Positions 7,515 to 17,232 of a DNA stretch of 44,099 bases are shown in pieces; position 1 is the stretch's first letter; each line of letters starts with the position of its first letter. The DNA is from Bdellovibrionaceae bacterium UBA2351 (GTDB lineage Bacteria; Bdellovibrionota; Bdellovibrionia; Bdellovibrionales; Bdellovibrionaceae): NCBI GenBank assembly GCA_002344565.1, contig DDTZ01000088.1, forward strand, positions 1 to 44,099, read 5' to 3'. A model generated the notes under the pieces. The model saw only the letters and a program-made list of their open reading frames with translations, did no database searches and was not told the origin of the DNA. Made by a program: the position numbers and the translations under genes.

Positions 7515-8284
7515 TGTCTACTTCGTTGAAGTCATTCTTTAGCAAAGATGCATTCTGGAAGATCTTCTTGGTCTTTTTGGTGTTTTCGCCGTGGACATTT
7601 GCTCAAATGACTTTGCCTTCGGTAAATTTGGGCTTCAAAACAACAGATAATCCTAATGAAATTGTAAGCGCGATTAAAATCATCATGGTTTTGACTGTAC
7701 TTACATTAGCTCCGGCAATTTTAATCATGATGACTAGCTTTACTCGTATCATCATTGTTTTCTCGTTCTTGCGCCAAGCGCTGGGTGTGAATCAAATGCC
7801 TCCGAACCAACTATTGGTTGGTCTTTCTTTGTTTTTAACGTTCTTTATTATGGGTCCCACATTTGAGGAACTAAACACCAAAGGCGTACAGCCGTTCTTG
7901 GCAAACAAAATTTCACAGGATCAGGCAATCACAGAGACGTTGGCTCCATTGCGTCGTTTTATGTTTACTCAGACACGCGATCAAGACCTAGGTCTATTCG
8001 TGAAACTAGCTAAAATCGAGAAGCCAAAGACTCGTGCTGATGTTCCGACACTAGTTTTGATTCCGGCATTTGTATTGTCTGAGTTAAAGACGGCATTCCA
8101 AATCGGATTTATTATTTTCCTTCCTTTTTTAGTAATCGATATCGTCGCTTCGAGTGTCTTAATGGCAATGGGGATGATGATGTTACCGCCGGTCGTAATT
8201 TCAATGCCTTTAAAAATTATGCTTTTCGTACTTGTTGATGGCTGGAGCTTGTTAGTCGGCTCAATGGTTAAGAGCTTTGGGTAA
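7514..8284 (+). CDS. fliP: FliP, flagellar type III export gate protein
   Basis: The 256-residue membrane protein has a cleavable signal (ending PWTFA), as is typical for FliP, followed by IKIIMVLTVLTLAPAILIMMTSFTRIIIVFSFLRQALG, the most conserved part of the family. The later SELKTAFQIGFIIFLPFLVIDIV and MGMMMLPPVVISMPLKIMLFVLVDGW are also diagnostic. Five FliP subunits with FliQ and FliR form the export pore. It overlaps fliO by one base and lies 9 nt before fliQ. Confidence 0.97.
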   Translation: MSTSLKSFFSKDAFWKIFLVFLVFSPWTFAQMTLPSVNLGFKTTDNPNEIVSAIKIIMVLTVLTLAPAILIMMTSFTRIIIVFSFLRQALGVNQMPPNQLLVGLSLFLTFFIMGPTFEELNTKGVQPFLANKISQDQAITETLAPLRRFMFTQTRDQDLGLFVKLAKIEKPKTRADVPTLVLIPAFVLSELKTAFQIGFIIFLPFLVIDIVASSVLMAMGMMMLPPVVISMPLKIMLFVLVDGWSLLVGSMVKSFG

Positions 8285-8293
8285 AGGATTAAA

Positions 8294-8566
8294 ATGACAG
8301 AAGAGTTAATTTTAAAACTAGGACAAGACGCTTTACGAACGACGGCAATGCTAGCGGCGCCTCTATTAGTAAGCACTTTGGTGATCGGTTTGTTAGTAAG
8401 TATCTTTCAAGCGCTGACTCAGATCAATGAGGCAACATTAACGTTCGTGCCTAAAATGATTTTGGTTGCGTTGATCTTGGTTTTTGCTGGGCCGTGGATG
8501 TTGGACATTTTATCTGCATATACAGTGGATCTTTTTGAAAACATAGCCGTGATGGTGAGAGAATAA
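8294..8566 (+). CDS. fliQ: FliQ, flagellar type III export gate protein
   Basis: The 90-residue protein has two membrane spans (about residues 15-38 and 52-75). The conserved core is ISIFQALTQINEATLTFVPK-like (seen as VSIFQALTQINEATLTFVPK), typical of FliQ. It packs around the FliP/FliR helical pore. The stop overlaps the fliR ATG as TAATG. AAAGGA precedes its ATG. Confidence 0.96.
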   Translation: MTEELILKLGQDALRTTAMLAAPLLVSTLVIGLLVSIFQALTQINEATLTFVPKMILVALILVFAGPWMLDILSAYTVDLFENIAVMVRE

Positions 8567-9336
8567 TGTTTCAACACTTGTTTATGAATGAAAGCTACGT
8601 AATTGTGTTCGTTCTGGTTCTATTAAGAATCAGTTCATACCTTTTGTCGTCAAGCTTGTTCAATTCATACCAAGTACCGGCGCCAATAAAAATTTTGATG
8701 TCGTTAATGATGTCACTGATTGCATTTGAAACATATAAAACAGCTAAAGTTCCAGTGGATAGCTTGATTATCATTTTAGCCGCTAAGGAAGTTTTTGTTG
8801 GTGTGTGCTTAGGGATGCTAACTCGCTTCTTTTTCTTTGCTCTGAATATGGCTTCAGAGATGACCTCTCAAGCATTGGGTTTAAGTTCAGCATCTATTTA
8901 CAACCCATTAAGTGGTATCAACTCCAGCTTGATTGAACAATTTCAAGGTACCTTGGCGATTTTGATTTTTTTCGCGATTCAAGGCCATCATCTATTAATC
9001 TCGGCTATTTTTCAAAGTTTTGAATTAGTTTCTGTATCGCAAATGACAATCAAGTTTGGTGGCTTGGGCGAGTTCGCTAAATGGTGCCAAATTTTATTTG
9101 AAATTGCTCTTAAGGTATCGGCTCCTGTGGTTAGCTCATTGTTCTTAGTCAATTTAGGTATGGGTATTTTGGGTAGAGCTGTACCACAAATCAATGTGTT
9201 CGTAACAAGCTTCCAAGTAACGATCGTAGTCGGCTTTTTAATTCTGTTTGTTTCGATGCCGCTTTATATGAATGAAGTAATTCAAATTTTAGATCTAACC
9301 CAAACACAAATGCTTAAAATGATGAGGTCCTTCTAA
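8566..9336 (+). CDS. fliR: FliR, flagellar type III export gate protein
   Basis: This 256-residue integral membrane protein has about six spans. Family blocks include VLLRISSYLLSSSLF near the N terminus, AAKEVFVGVCLGMLTRFFFFALNMASEM, and the LGMGILGRAVPQINVFVTSF motif near residues 195-215, which is highly diagnostic. A single FliR completes the FliP5-FliQ4-FliR1 gate. It is coupled at both ends by one-base TAATG overlaps with fliQ and flhB. Confidence 0.97.
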   Translation: MFQHLFMNESYVIVFVLVLLRISSYLLSSSLFNSYQVPAPIKILMSLMMSLIAFETYKTAKVPVDSLIIILAAKEVFVGVCLGMLTRFFFFALNMASEMTSQALGLSSASIYNPLSGINSSLIEQFQGTLAILIFFAIQGHHLLISAIFQSFELVSVSQMTIKFGGLGEFAKWCQILFEIALKVSAPVVSSLFLVNLGMGILGRAVPQINVFVTSFQVTIVVGFLILFVSMPLYMNEVIQILDLTQTQMLKMMRSF

Positions 9337-10403
9337 TGGCTGACGACAGCGACAACGAAAAGACCGAAGAAGCGTCGGATACGAGGCGGGAGGATTTCCG
9401 AAAACAAGGAAATGTCCCGCACACCCGCGAGCTTTCAACGGCTCTTATGTTATTGGGCGTAGCGAGCCTAGTGACTATGTTTGCTAGTTTTTACCAACAA
9501 CAATTCCGTGAATTGTTTCAATTTACATTTGGCGATCAGTTAGTGGTATTTATTCGTGAAGGGAACTTCACAGAGGCTTCAAGCCTGGTAGGTACGAAGC
9601 TATTTATTTTGGTTTTCCCAATCGTTACAATAGGAGCATTGTTAGGATCGTTATCGAGCATTCTTCAAATTGGTTTCATGACAGTGGAAGATGCCTTGTC
9701 TCCAAATCCGGATCGTTTAAATCCAATTGAAGGATTTAAACGAATTTTTAGTTTGCGTGGGTTGGTAGAAGGACTGAAATCGTTAATTAAAGTATGTCTT
9801 ATCGGTATAGTCATTTATACTACGCTGGAAAAAGAAGCACACACTTGGCCTTACCTACAAACATACTCCAAAGAACAATTATTGGTTTATATCGGTTCAA
9901 TGATTACAAAACTTTTCTTCGGTATCGGCATGGTCATGTTAGTTCTAGCTGCCGGTGACTATTTTTTCCAATGGTGGGATTTAGAAAAGAAAATGATGAT
10001 GACCAAAGAAGAAATCAAAGAAGAAGTAAAGCAGCGCGAGGGGGATCCTATGATCAAAGCTCGCATCCGTAAAATTCAGCGGGAAGTTGCTACTCGTCGT
10101 ATGATGGATAAAGTTCCGCAAGGTAATGTTGTTATCACAAATCCTACTCATATCGCTGTGGTCTTGAAATATGATGATAACTTGCCGGCTCCACAATTAA
10201 TCGCTAAAGGCGGCGATTTAGTCGCAGAGAAAATTAAAGAATTGGCTCGTGAGCATAACATCCCAATCGTAGAGAACAAGCCACTTGCGCGAACTATTTT
10301 TAAAACTATGAAACTTGGACAAGTAATTCCTCGCGAGCTGTATGTGGCGGTAGCGGAAGTATTATCATACGTATTTAAGTTGAAGAGAAAGGCTAAGTTA
10401 TGA
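9336..10403 (+). CDS. flhB: FlhB, export substrate-specificity switch protein
   Basis: The 355-residue protein begins with the usual acidic EKTEEASDTRREDFRKQGNV segment and has four membrane spans up to about residue 215. The cytoplasmic domain follows. The autocleavage motif Asn269-Pro-Thr-His272 is intact, preceded by KVPQGNVVIT, so the switch from rod/hook to filament export should work as in other flagella. The end overlaps flhA by 4 nt (ATGA). Confidence 0.97.
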   Translation: MADDSDNEKTEEASDTRREDFRKQGNVPHTRELSTALMLLGVASLVTMFASFYQQQFRELFQFTFGDQLVVFIREGNFTEASSLVGTKLFILVFPIVTIGALLGSLSSILQIGFMTVEDALSPNPDRLNPIEGFKRIFSLRGLVEGLKSLIKVCLIGIVIYTTLEKEAHTWPYLQTYSKEQLLVYIGSMITKLFFGIGMVMLVLAAGDYFFQWWDLEKKMMMTKEEIKEEVKQREGDPMIKARIRKIQREVATRRMMDKVPQGNVVITNPTHIAVVLKYDDNLPAPQLIAKGGDLVAEKIKELAREHNIPIVENKPLARTIFKTMKLGQVIPRELYVAVAEVLSYVFKLKRKAKL

Positions 10404-12511
10404 ATGAATTTTTAGAGCCTCTATTTCAATTCCTAAAAAGATTTGAAAAGGTCACAAAAAATACTGATCTTTTGATTGCATTTGGTATTTTGGCAATTTT
10501 AGCGGTGATGATTATCCCATTACCTCCGATCATGCTCGATATCTCGTTAACGTTTTCATTAGCAATCAGTATCTTGATCCTTCTTGTTTCAATATACGCA
10601 AAGAACGTTTTGGAATTTACATCGTTTCCAAGCTTACTATTATTAACAACTCTATTCCGTTTGGCCTTAAATGTTGCGACAACACGCTTGATCTTGAGTC
10701 ACGGTCACGAAGGCCCTAAGGCAGCCGGTGAAGTTATTAATGCATTCGGTAACTTTGTCGTTGGTAATAATTATGTAATCGGTTTTATCGTGTTCATGAT
10801 TTTGATCGTTATCAACTTTATCGTAATCACTAAAGGTTCGGGTCGTGTGGCTGAAGTTGCAGCACGTTTCACTTTAGATGCGATGCCTGGTAAACAAATG
10901 TCAATTGATGCCGAGCTTAACGCCGGTGTGATTAATGAAGTCGAAGCTCGTAAGCGACGTAAAGAAATTGAAAAAGAAGCTGACTTCTACGGATCTATGG
11001 ATGGTGCCAGCAAGTTCGTTCGTGGTGATGCCATTGCAGGTATCGTAATTATGGTTATTAACATCGTGGGTGGTTTACTCATCGGTGTTATCCAAAAGGA
11101 TTTAGATTTTGCTACCGCGGCGAAGTACTACACTATGTTAACGATTGGTGATGGTCTACTTGCGCAGATTCCGGCACTTATCATTTCAACTGCGGCGGGT
11201 ATGATAGTGACTCGTTCGTCAGGTAATGATGAAAATATGGGTCAAGAAGTAGCGTCTCAGCTATTCATCAGTACGCGCGCTGTTTATATTTCATCTGCGG
11301 TATTGCTACTTTTAGGTATTGTACCTGGGTTACCAACGGTTCCTTTCTTTGCAATTGGTCTATTCTTAGCGATGATAGCTTGGGTTATCGATAAGTATAA
11401 GGCAGAAGCGGTCATAGAAGAGAAAAAGAAAAGCGAAGCCGCAATCGCCGCTCCAAAAAAAGAAAATGTCGAGTCTCTTTTGCCATTGGATTTGGTGGAA
11501 TTGGAAGTCGGTTACGGACTTATTCAAGTTGTGGAGTCTAATAAGAGTGGTGACTTGCTTGAACGTATTGTATCTATCCGCAAGCAATTTGCTTTGGATT
11601 TAGGTATCATTGTTCCAAGTGTACATATTCGTGATAACTTGCAGCTTGGTCCAGGCGATTACCAATTGATGATCAAAGGCAATCGCGTTGGCGGTGGCAC
11701 GTTGAAGTCAGATTACCTATTGGCGATGGATCCAGGAAATGTGTCTGATCCAATCGAAGGTATTCCAACTAAAGAGCCTGCGTTTGGTTTAGATGCATTG
11801 TGGATTCACCCTGGACGCAAAGAGCAGGCTGAAATGGCGGGTTACACGGTTGTTGATTTACCAACTGTTATGGCGACTCACTTAACTGAAATCTTGCGCA
11901 CGCATGCTCATGAATTATTAGGTCGCCAAGAAGCGAGCCAATTGATCGAGAACTTTAAGAAAATTAATCCAAAAGTGGTCGAAGAACTTATTCCAGACAT
12001 GTTGCCACTTGGATCCGTTGTTCGCGTTATGCAGAACTTACTTAAAGAACAAGTTTCGATCCGCGATCTATTAACGGTCTTTGAAACTCTTGCAGATGAA
12101 GCTCCGAAACAAAAAGATGTCGAAATCTTAACTGAGGCGGTCCGTAAAGGTTTATCGCGCGCGATCACTAGAAAGTACACGAACGATCAAGGCCGCATCC
12201 CGGTGATGACTCTGCATCCAAATATTGAGGAAAGTATTGCAAATTCATTGCTACAAACAGAGCAAGGCGTGCAACTTGTAATGGATCCGCAAACCGCGCA
12301 CCAGTTGATTAATCAAATTGCGATGGCGGTTGAGCAGAACCCTGAAATCGCGGGTCAACCCATATTGTTAGCCTCGCCAATGTCTCGTAGGCATTTATTT
12401 AAGCTAACACACAGGTTTATTCCTCAATTAATAGTTTTATCACATAACGAGCTCAGCAATGATGCTCATATTCAATCCGTAGCCACTGTGGAGATGACAC
12501 ATGCAAGTTAG
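10400..12511 (+). CDS. flhA: FlhA, flagellar export apparatus protein
   Basis: The 703-residue protein has eight N-terminal membrane spans and a large cytoplasmic C-terminal domain forming the nonameric export ring. FHIPEP family signatures are clear: LLLTTLFRLALNVATTRLIL and AARFTLDAMPGKQMSIDAEL. The C-terminal domain has LGIIVPSVHIRDN, THLTEILRTHAHELLGRQ and PILLASPMSRRHL. Length is normal. It overlaps flhF by 11 nt. Confidence 0.97.
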   Translation: MNEFLEPLFQFLKRFEKVTKNTDLLIAFGILAILAVMIIPLPPIMLDISLTFSLAISILILLVSIYAKNVLEFTSFPSLLLLTTLFRLALNVATTRLILSHGHEGPKAAGEVINAFGNFVVGNNYVIGFIVFMILIVINFIVITKGSGRVAEVAARFTLDAMPGKQMSIDAELNAGVINEVEARKRRKEIEKEADFYGSMDGASKFVRGDAIAGIVIMVINIVGGLLIGVIQKDLDFATAAKYYTMLTIGDGLLAQIPALIISTAAGMIVTRSSGNDENMGQEVASQLFISTRAVYISSAVLLLLGIVPGLPTVPFFAIGLFLAMIAWVIDKYKAEAVIEEKKKSEAAIAAPKKENVESLLPLDLVELEVGYGLIQVVESNKSGDLLERIVSIRKQFALDLGIIVPSVHIRDNLQLGPGDYQLMIKGNRVGGGTLKSDYLLAMDPGNVSDPIEGIPTKEPAFGLDALWIHPGRKEQAEMAGYTVVDLPTVMATHLTEILRTHAHELLGRQEASQLIENFKKINPKVVEELIPDMLPLGSVVRVMQNLLKEQVSIRDLLTVFETLADEAPKQKDVEILTEAVRKGLSRAITRKYTNDQGRIPVMTLHPNIEESIANSLLQTEQGVQLVMDPQTAHQLINQIAMAVEQNPEIAGQPILLASPMSRRHLFKLTHRFIPQLIVLSHNELSNDAHIQSVATVEMTHAS

Positions 12512-13928
12512 GAAATTTGAAGCACGCACGATGAAAGACGCTTTAGAGATGGTCAAGAAGCAACTTGGCCCTGACGCGATCATTTTAGCGGCAAAAGACA
12601 ACAGCAACAAATACGGATTGGTTGGTGAAAGCAGTTTTGAGATTACAGCGGCGGTCAGCGAAGAAACTTTGCATAAAAAGAAATTCGTTGAGTCACGTAT
12701 GGCTGAAAATGATAAACAGCAATTCCAAAATAGTTCGGCACGCACACAAAAAGAAATTATTTCTAAATTTGTAACTCGTCATACGACACCTGTTGCTAAA
12801 CCCGTAACGACGCAAAAGTATATAGATATCAACGACGAAAAAAACGCCGCGGAAGAAAGAATTAAAAACGCAGTTCAGCGCGCGTTTGATGCGGGTACCT
12901 TGTTGAATGATCGCCAGGCTCAAAAGCAAGCGTCAGCTAAGCCTGTAGAAACACGAAATCAGGCCGTTGAAAAGCGTCAGCAGCAAGTCGAGGTTCAAAA
13001 CGATAGCGAAATGAATTCGCTACGATCAGAAATCGCTTCGTTAAAAGCGATGATTAAGAGTATGCAAACTCCAATTGAAACTCGCCCACAATCGCATTAT
13101 CCAGGTGAGAACTACGGCATTCACTATGAATTATCATCGCAGTTTCAAGGCCTAGTTAAAGAAGGCGTATTAGAAGAACTGGCTGCTGAAATGATTCTTG
13201 ATCTTCAAAATCAAGTGCCGGTGACTCGCCTAAAAAACAAGCCCCTAGTTGAAGGGTTTTTAGCTAAACGTATTTTGGAAGACATCGTCGTATCGAACGG
13301 CGAAAACAAGAAGTTCCACTTCTTTGTGGGGCCAAGTGGCGGTGGTAAGACGTCTTCAATCATAAAAATGGCATCTCAGTTGATTGTTAGAGACAACAAA
13401 AAAGTAGCCCTTCTAACTCTAGATACTCAAAAAGTTGGAGCCGTAGAACAGCTTAGAATCTATTCGCAAATTTTAAACGTACCTTTCGCGGTTATTCGCG
13501 AACGTAATGATTGGAAAGAAATTCTAAAATTCATTAATTCAATTGATTACATTTTGATCGACACGCCGGGATCTAATTTAAAAACTCAAGAAGAAGTTTC
13601 TTACTTCGAGAGAATGATTTTAAAAGAGATTCCTTCTAAATCTGTTCATTTAGTGTTGTCGGCTCGGAATAAATACGAAGACCTACAAGGTGTTTTGAAT
13701 AACTTTGCAACATTGAATGTGACAGACGTTATTTTCAATCATCTAGATGAAACCGTCCAGAACGGAAACGTTTACAGTTTTAATAAAATTAGCAAATTAC
13801 CACTTTTTGCTTTTGGTATTGGTCAGCGTATTCCGGAAGATTTTGAGTATGCGACCAAAGAACGATTGGTTGATTTGATTTTTCACATCACACAAAAGAA
13901 TAACACTACGAGTGAGGCATCATTATGA
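12501..13928 (+). CDS. flhF: FlhF, SRP-type GTPase controlling flagellar position
   Basis: The 475-residue protein shows the FlhF N terminus QVRKFEARTMKDALEMVKKQLGPDAIILAAKD, a basic/Gln-rich linker (about residues 60-200), a helical N domain, and an NG GTPase domain. The P-loop is GPSGGGKTSS (Gly277 to Thr284), followed by LLTLDTQKVGAVEQLRIYSQI and the G3-type IDTPGSN. FlhF recruits the first basal-body parts to the cell pole and is paired with FlhG. The C-terminal targeting motif (HLDET) is present. It overlaps flhA by 11 nt and flhG by 4 nt. Confidence 0.95.
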   Translation: MQVRKFEARTMKDALEMVKKQLGPDAIILAAKDNSNKYGLVGESSFEITAAVSEETLHKKKFVESRMAENDKQQFQNSSARTQKEIISKFVTRHTTPVAKPVTTQKYIDINDEKNAAEERIKNAVQRAFDAGTLLNDRQAQKQASAKPVETRNQAVEKRQQQVEVQNDSEMNSLRSEIASLKAMIKSMQTPIETRPQSHYPGENYGIHYELSSQFQGLVKEGVLEELAAEMILDLQNQVPVTRLKNKPLVEGFLAKRILEDIVVSNGENKKFHFFVGPSGGGKTSSIIKMASQLIVRDNKKVALLTLDTQKVGAVEQLRIYSQILNVPFAVIRERNDWKEILKFINSIDYILIDTPGSNLKTQEEVSYFERMILKEIPSKSVHLVLSARNKYEDLQGVLNNFATLNVTDVIFNHLDETVQNGNVYSFNKISKLPLFAFGIGQRIPEDFEYATKERLVDLIFHITQKNNTTSEASL

Positions 13929-14743
13929 GTTTTCGATATCCTACTAAAACCATCAGCGTGACATCAGGAAAAGGCGGAGTTGGTAAGACGACGCTAGCTT
14001 GTAACTTGGCGTACAAGATTTCACGTTATGATAAGAAAGTTCTAATTTTCGATGCTGATTTAGGTATGTCGAATGTAGATATCTTCTTCGGTACACGTGC
14101 TGAGACTACGATTTATGATGTGCTTTCTGGAAAGAAATCGATCGAAGACGCTTTGGTTCGCCTGGATTCAAATTTATATCTGATATCGGGTGGGCATGGT
14201 ATCGATCAGATGCAAAACCTAGATGCTTTTGGTAGAAAGGCAGTTCTAGATTCGTTAAAAGATCTTCCGGTAAATTTTGATTATATGATGATTGATACGT
14301 CTCCGGGTATTTCCCAGAACGTACTTCATATGAATGCGGCGGCGAAAAATAACATCGTTGTTATTACGGCTGATCCGTCAAGCTTTGCAGATTCATATGC
14401 ATTAATTAAAGTTTTAAATCAAAAATATAAAGTGAATCGTTTTTCGATCGTTTCAAACTGCGTGAAAAACCAAGAAGACGGTTTTTACTTGTTTAAACGT
14501 TTTCAAGATGTCGTTCAAAAATTTCTATTCGTAAGTCTAGATTACCTTGGAGCGATTCCTCAGGACTCTCAATTGAAATCCGCGAACATTAACAAGCGTA
14601 TCATACTGAAACAGGACCCTACGTCAGATGCAGCTATTGCGATTTCCCAAATTTCTTCTGAAATTTTAAAATCCCAATATAAAATCAACTCTAGCGGTGG
14701 TCTTGAAATGTTCTGGGATAATTTGGCGAGGGCGACCTCGTAA
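13925..14743 (+). CDS. flhG: FlhG (FleN/YlxH), MinD-like ATPase controlling flagellar number
   Basis: The 272-residue ParA/MinD-type ATPase has the deviant Walker A SGKGGVGKTT (residues 14-23), with signature Lys16, the FDADLGMSNVDIFFG block, and Walker B YMMIDTSPGI. A C-terminal amphipathic tail (GGLEMFWDNLAR) could be the membrane-targeting helix. FlhG limits flagellar number by acting on FlhF GTPase. The ATG overlaps the flhF stop. About 97 nt separate it from fliA. Confidence 0.95.
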   Translation: MSFRYPTKTISVTSGKGGVGKTTLACNLAYKISRYDKKVLIFDADLGMSNVDIFFGTRAETTIYDVLSGKKSIEDALVRLDSNLYLISGGHGIDQMQNLDAFGRKAVLDSLKDLPVNFDYMMIDTSPGISQNVLHMNAAAKNNIVVITADPSSFADSYALIKVLNQKYKVNRFSIVSNCVKNQEDGFYLFKRFQDVVQKFLFVSLDYLGAIPQDSQLKSANINKRIILKQDPTSDAAIAISQISSEILKSQYKINSSGGLEMFWDNLARATS

Positions 14744-14840
14744 CACGAGTAACGTCCTAATTGTGAAAGTTGGACTTTTCCGAACACCGACATTTGTTAC
14801 ACTGAATAAGACACACGACAATCCATGGAAAGGGTACTGA

Positions 14841-15623
14841 GTGAAGAATTTAGCTTTGCTGAAGAAGTATAAAGAAGATCCTAAGCGTTTAACTCAGCAA
14901 CAAAAAGATAGTTTAATTAAGGAGTACGCTCCGCTAATTAAATTCATTGCTCAGAAAATCGCAGCTCGTCTGCCATCTAATATTGAATTAGACGATCTTA
15001 TCTCTTCAGGCGTAATTGGCTTGATGGATGCGATTGATAAGTATGATCCGTCTCGTGATAATAAATTTAAAACTTATGCTGAATTCCGCGTACGTGGTGC
15101 GATTCTAGATGAATTGCGTTCACAAGACTGGGTTCCACGTTCTATCCGTGATAAATCAAAAGTGCTAGATCGTACGATTGCTCAATTGGAGCAAGATTTG
15201 GGTCGATCACCAACGGACGAAGAAATTGCTAAGACATTAAACATTTCACAAGACGAATTCCACGATTTAGTAAATCAAGTTCGTCCGGTGAGCTTATTAT
15301 CAATTGATGATTCACAAACATTCAGTAACACGGATAAGAAATCTATCCTGAATTTACTGGAAGGTTCAAAGCTAGCAAATCCATATAATCAGCTTAACTT
15401 AAAAAAGGTTAAGGATATCGTGGCGAAAGCCATTGAAGATTTACCAGAAAGACAACGTTTAGTGCTTTCGTTGTACTACTACGAAGATTTAAATTTAAAA
15501 GAGATCGGCCAAGTTCTAAAAGTTACCGAGAGTCGTGTATCGCAATTACATGCTCAAGCTGTAACTCGTCTGCGCGCTAAATTAGCTGCAACGATTGGAT
15601 CAGGCGAGATCGAACTGGTATAG
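14841..15623 (+). CDS. fliA: FliA, sigma-28 family flagellar sigma factor
   Basis: The 260-residue sigma factor has region 2 (IKFIAQKIAARLPSNIELDDLISSGVIGLMDAIDKYDP ... FKTYAEFRVRGAILDELRSQDWVPRSIRDK, quoted in parts), region 3, and region 4 (DLPERQRLVLSLYYYEDLNLKEIG ... VTESRVSQLHAQAV). These are the WhiG/FliA-type signatures. It would direct late flagellar genes such as flagellin, motor and chemotaxis genes. The start is GTG with AAAGGG upstream. It may be in the same transcript as flhG across a short gap. No flgM is visible in the window. Confidence 0.94.
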   Translation: MKNLALLKKYKEDPKRLTQQQKDSLIKEYAPLIKFIAQKIAARLPSNIELDDLISSGVIGLMDAIDKYDPSRDNKFKTYAEFRVRGAILDELRSQDWVPRSIRDKSKVLDRTIAQLEQDLGRSPTDEEIAKTLNISQDEFHDLVNQVRPVSLLSIDDSQTFSNTDKKSILNLLEGSKLANPYNQLNLKKVKDIVAKAIEDLPERQRLVLSLYYYEDLNLKEIGQVLKVTESRVSQLHAQAVTRLRAKLAATIGSGEIELV

Positions 15624-15634
15624 CAAGGTTAGGA

Positions 15635-15677
15635 ACGGGTGCTAGTTTGGAGTCTTCAGACTCGCAAAACCACCCGT
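15635..15677. terminator. Hairpin between convergent fliA and rhodanese genes
   Basis: ACGGGTG (15635-15641) pairs with CACCCGT (15671-15677), GTTT (15645-15648) with AAAC (15667-15670), and GAGTCT (15650-15655) with AGACTC (15658-15663). It begins 12 nt after the fliA stop and covers the 3' end of the convergent rhodanese gene. No long T tract follows, so its efficiency as a terminator is doubtful. Confidence 0.4.
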
Positions 15678-15986
15678 AACGTAGAACACATTGATGTAGC
15701 CTTCGGCTTCAAGTTCATGTGAAATTTTTAAAGATTCATTACCAACATCACAAATCACGACAATAGGTGCTTCTTTTGGAAGCGCTTGAAACTTTTCCGT
15801 TGCTTTATATTCAGCCGCCGTAGTTTTCAAAATTTGTGCTTTCAAAAAATTCAAATAATAAGGATTCAAATGTTCAAACGGGGCGATCAAGTTGGAATCT
15901 TTCGTTAGATCTAGCAATGTGAAAGGTACTCGCTGCAGAACTAAGTTTTCTATTTGATAAATTCCGATTTGATTAATGGCTTCCAC
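15642..15986 (-). CDS. Rhodanese-like domain protein
   Basis: This 114-residue cytosolic protein is a single rhodanese domain: FTLLDLTKDSN at the substrate-loop strand, then IVVICDVGNESLKISHELEAEG and YVTGGFASL at the end. The candidate persulfide Cys lies in CDVGNES, where rhodaneses usually have CxxGxRS; the final Arg-Ser of the loop is altered to Glu-Ser. Sulfur transfer is therefore plausible but not sure. The gene overlaps the upstream MFS gene by 14 nt. Confidence 0.75.
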   Translation of the reverse strand: MEAINQIGIYQIENLVLQRVPFTLLDLTKDSNLIAPFEHLNPYYLNFLKAQILKTTAAEYKATEKFQALPKEAPIVVICDVGNESLKISHELEAEGYINVFYVTGGFASLKTPN

Positions 15987-17229
15987 TCGATTTTCCTTTG
16001 TTTGGGATCTGCTGGTTTAGCACCATAACAATTAGAAACGCAACAAATCCCAAGATTCCCGCTAAAATAAACGGACTCTGGATAAATAGATGATGAAAAA
16101 TAAACCCGCCTAGCGCCGGTCCTAGAATGCGTCCTAACGACGACAAGCTTTGCGTAACACCCAGGGTGCTGCCTTGCTCGGTACTTTCTGTAAGGTTGCT
16201 AATTGAGCCCAATATGGAAGGATTCGATAGACCATTTCCCAATGCAACGAACGTCATGGCGATGGCCATAACTGTAATATTTGGGGCCAGGGCGATAAGA
16301 ACCATCCCTAAGAAAAATACCAATGTCCCACTCTTTAGAACTAAACGTTCCCCCCATTTAGGTAGGAATTTACGGATTAAGTAGCCTTGAGTGATGATAA
16401 TGATGACGCCGATATAGGCAAATCCGTAACTGACTTCCTTGATCCCCCAAGAAAAGACTTCACCCATATACAGAACCAGCGTGGCCTCCATGGCTGACAT
16501 GGAAAACGATAACAAAAAGAACGCAATCGTCAGATGACTGACCACTGGAATTTTCAGCTTTTCAAAAATAATAAGGAAGCGGCTTTTGTTCGAGCGTGCC
16601 GGTGCTTTTGTCGTTAAGCTTTCTTTTAAGAAAACTAATCCAAAGAGGAATGTGAAAAAGCAAAGGCCTGATACAACGTAGGACGCAAATGAAGTATTAA
16701 AGAATGGTTCTGTCGAAATATGTTTAGAATATTCTGTTAAGAATCCACCAATAGCCGGTCCAAACACAAATCCTAAACCAAACGCGGCACCAATGAGTGC
16801 CATACCTTTTGAACGTTGATCGCTGGGTGTGATGTCTGAAATGTAGGCTGATGCTGTCGAAATACTGCCGCCAAAGAAGCCGGCCAGCATACGGGCGATA
16901 AATAACATTTTTAAGTCACGACTTATGGCAAATAGAATGTAGGACGCTGCCTCACCCAAAAGACAGTAAAGCAAAATAGGTTTTCTACCAAAACGATCGC
17001 TTAACCGTCCCCAAAATGGAGAAAAAATAAATTGCATCAGGGAATATACCGACATCAAAAGCCCTGTTTCCGTAGCCGTTGCTCCGAAATCTCGACTTAA
17101 GATTGGGAGGATGGGAATGATGATCCCAAAGCCTAAAAGATAAATGAATACCGTTAAGAAAATCAGAATGAGTTGAGTTTTTCTTTTTGAAGAGGACATT
17201 TGCTTTACCTCTTCCATGTTGTTGGTCAT
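15973..17229 (-). CDS. MFS transporter, TetA-like drug:H+ antiporter family
   Basis: The 418-residue protein has 12 predicted spans and the MFS motif A GRLSDRFGRKPILL in the loop after span 2. The opening (IIIPILPILSRDFGATATETGLLMSVYSLMQF) and the motif-C-like GLGFVFGPAIGGFL resemble TetA/multidrug exporters. Substrate cannot be read from sequence. The ATG at 17229 has AAGGAT at good spacing on its strand. It is the first gene of a two-gene unit with the rhodanese protein and lies only 10 bp from the divergent start at 17240. Confidence 0.88.
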   Translation of the reverse strand: MTNNMEEVKQMSSSKRKTQLILIFLTVFIYLLGFGIIIPILPILSRDFGATATETGLLMSVYSLMQFIFSPFWGRLSDRFGRKPILLYCLLGEAASYILFAISRDLKMLFIARMLAGFFGGSISTASAYISDITPSDQRSKGMALIGAAFGLGFVFGPAIGGFLTEYSKHISTEPFFNTSFASYVVSGLCFFTFLFGLVFLKESLTTKAPARSNKSRFLIIFEKLKIPVVSHLTIAFFLLSFSMSAMEATLVLYMGEVFSWGIKEVSYGFAYIGVIIIITQGYLIRKFLPKWGERLVLKSGTLVFFLGMVLIALAPNITVMAIAMTFVALGNGLSNPSILGSISNLTESTEQGSTLGVTQSLSSLGRILGPALGGFIFHHLFIQSPFILAGILGFVAFLIVMVLNQQIPNKGKSSGSH

Positions 17230-17232
17230 ACT
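17204..17232 (+). promoter_or_regulatory. Candidate promoter giving a leaderless mRNA for the gene at 17240
   Basis: TTTACC (17204-17209) and CATACT (17227-17232) are separated by exactly 17 bases, each matching four of six sigma-70 consensus positions. Transcription would begin at about 17239, at the ATG. No ribosome site precedes that ATG. The elements lie inside the first codons of the divergent MFS gene. Confidence 0.35.

Noticed and set aside
14737..14840. Strong separate promoter for fliA
   Set aside because: Only weak box-like sequences and a 5-bp hairpin are visible; a read-through transcript from flhG cannot be ruled out.
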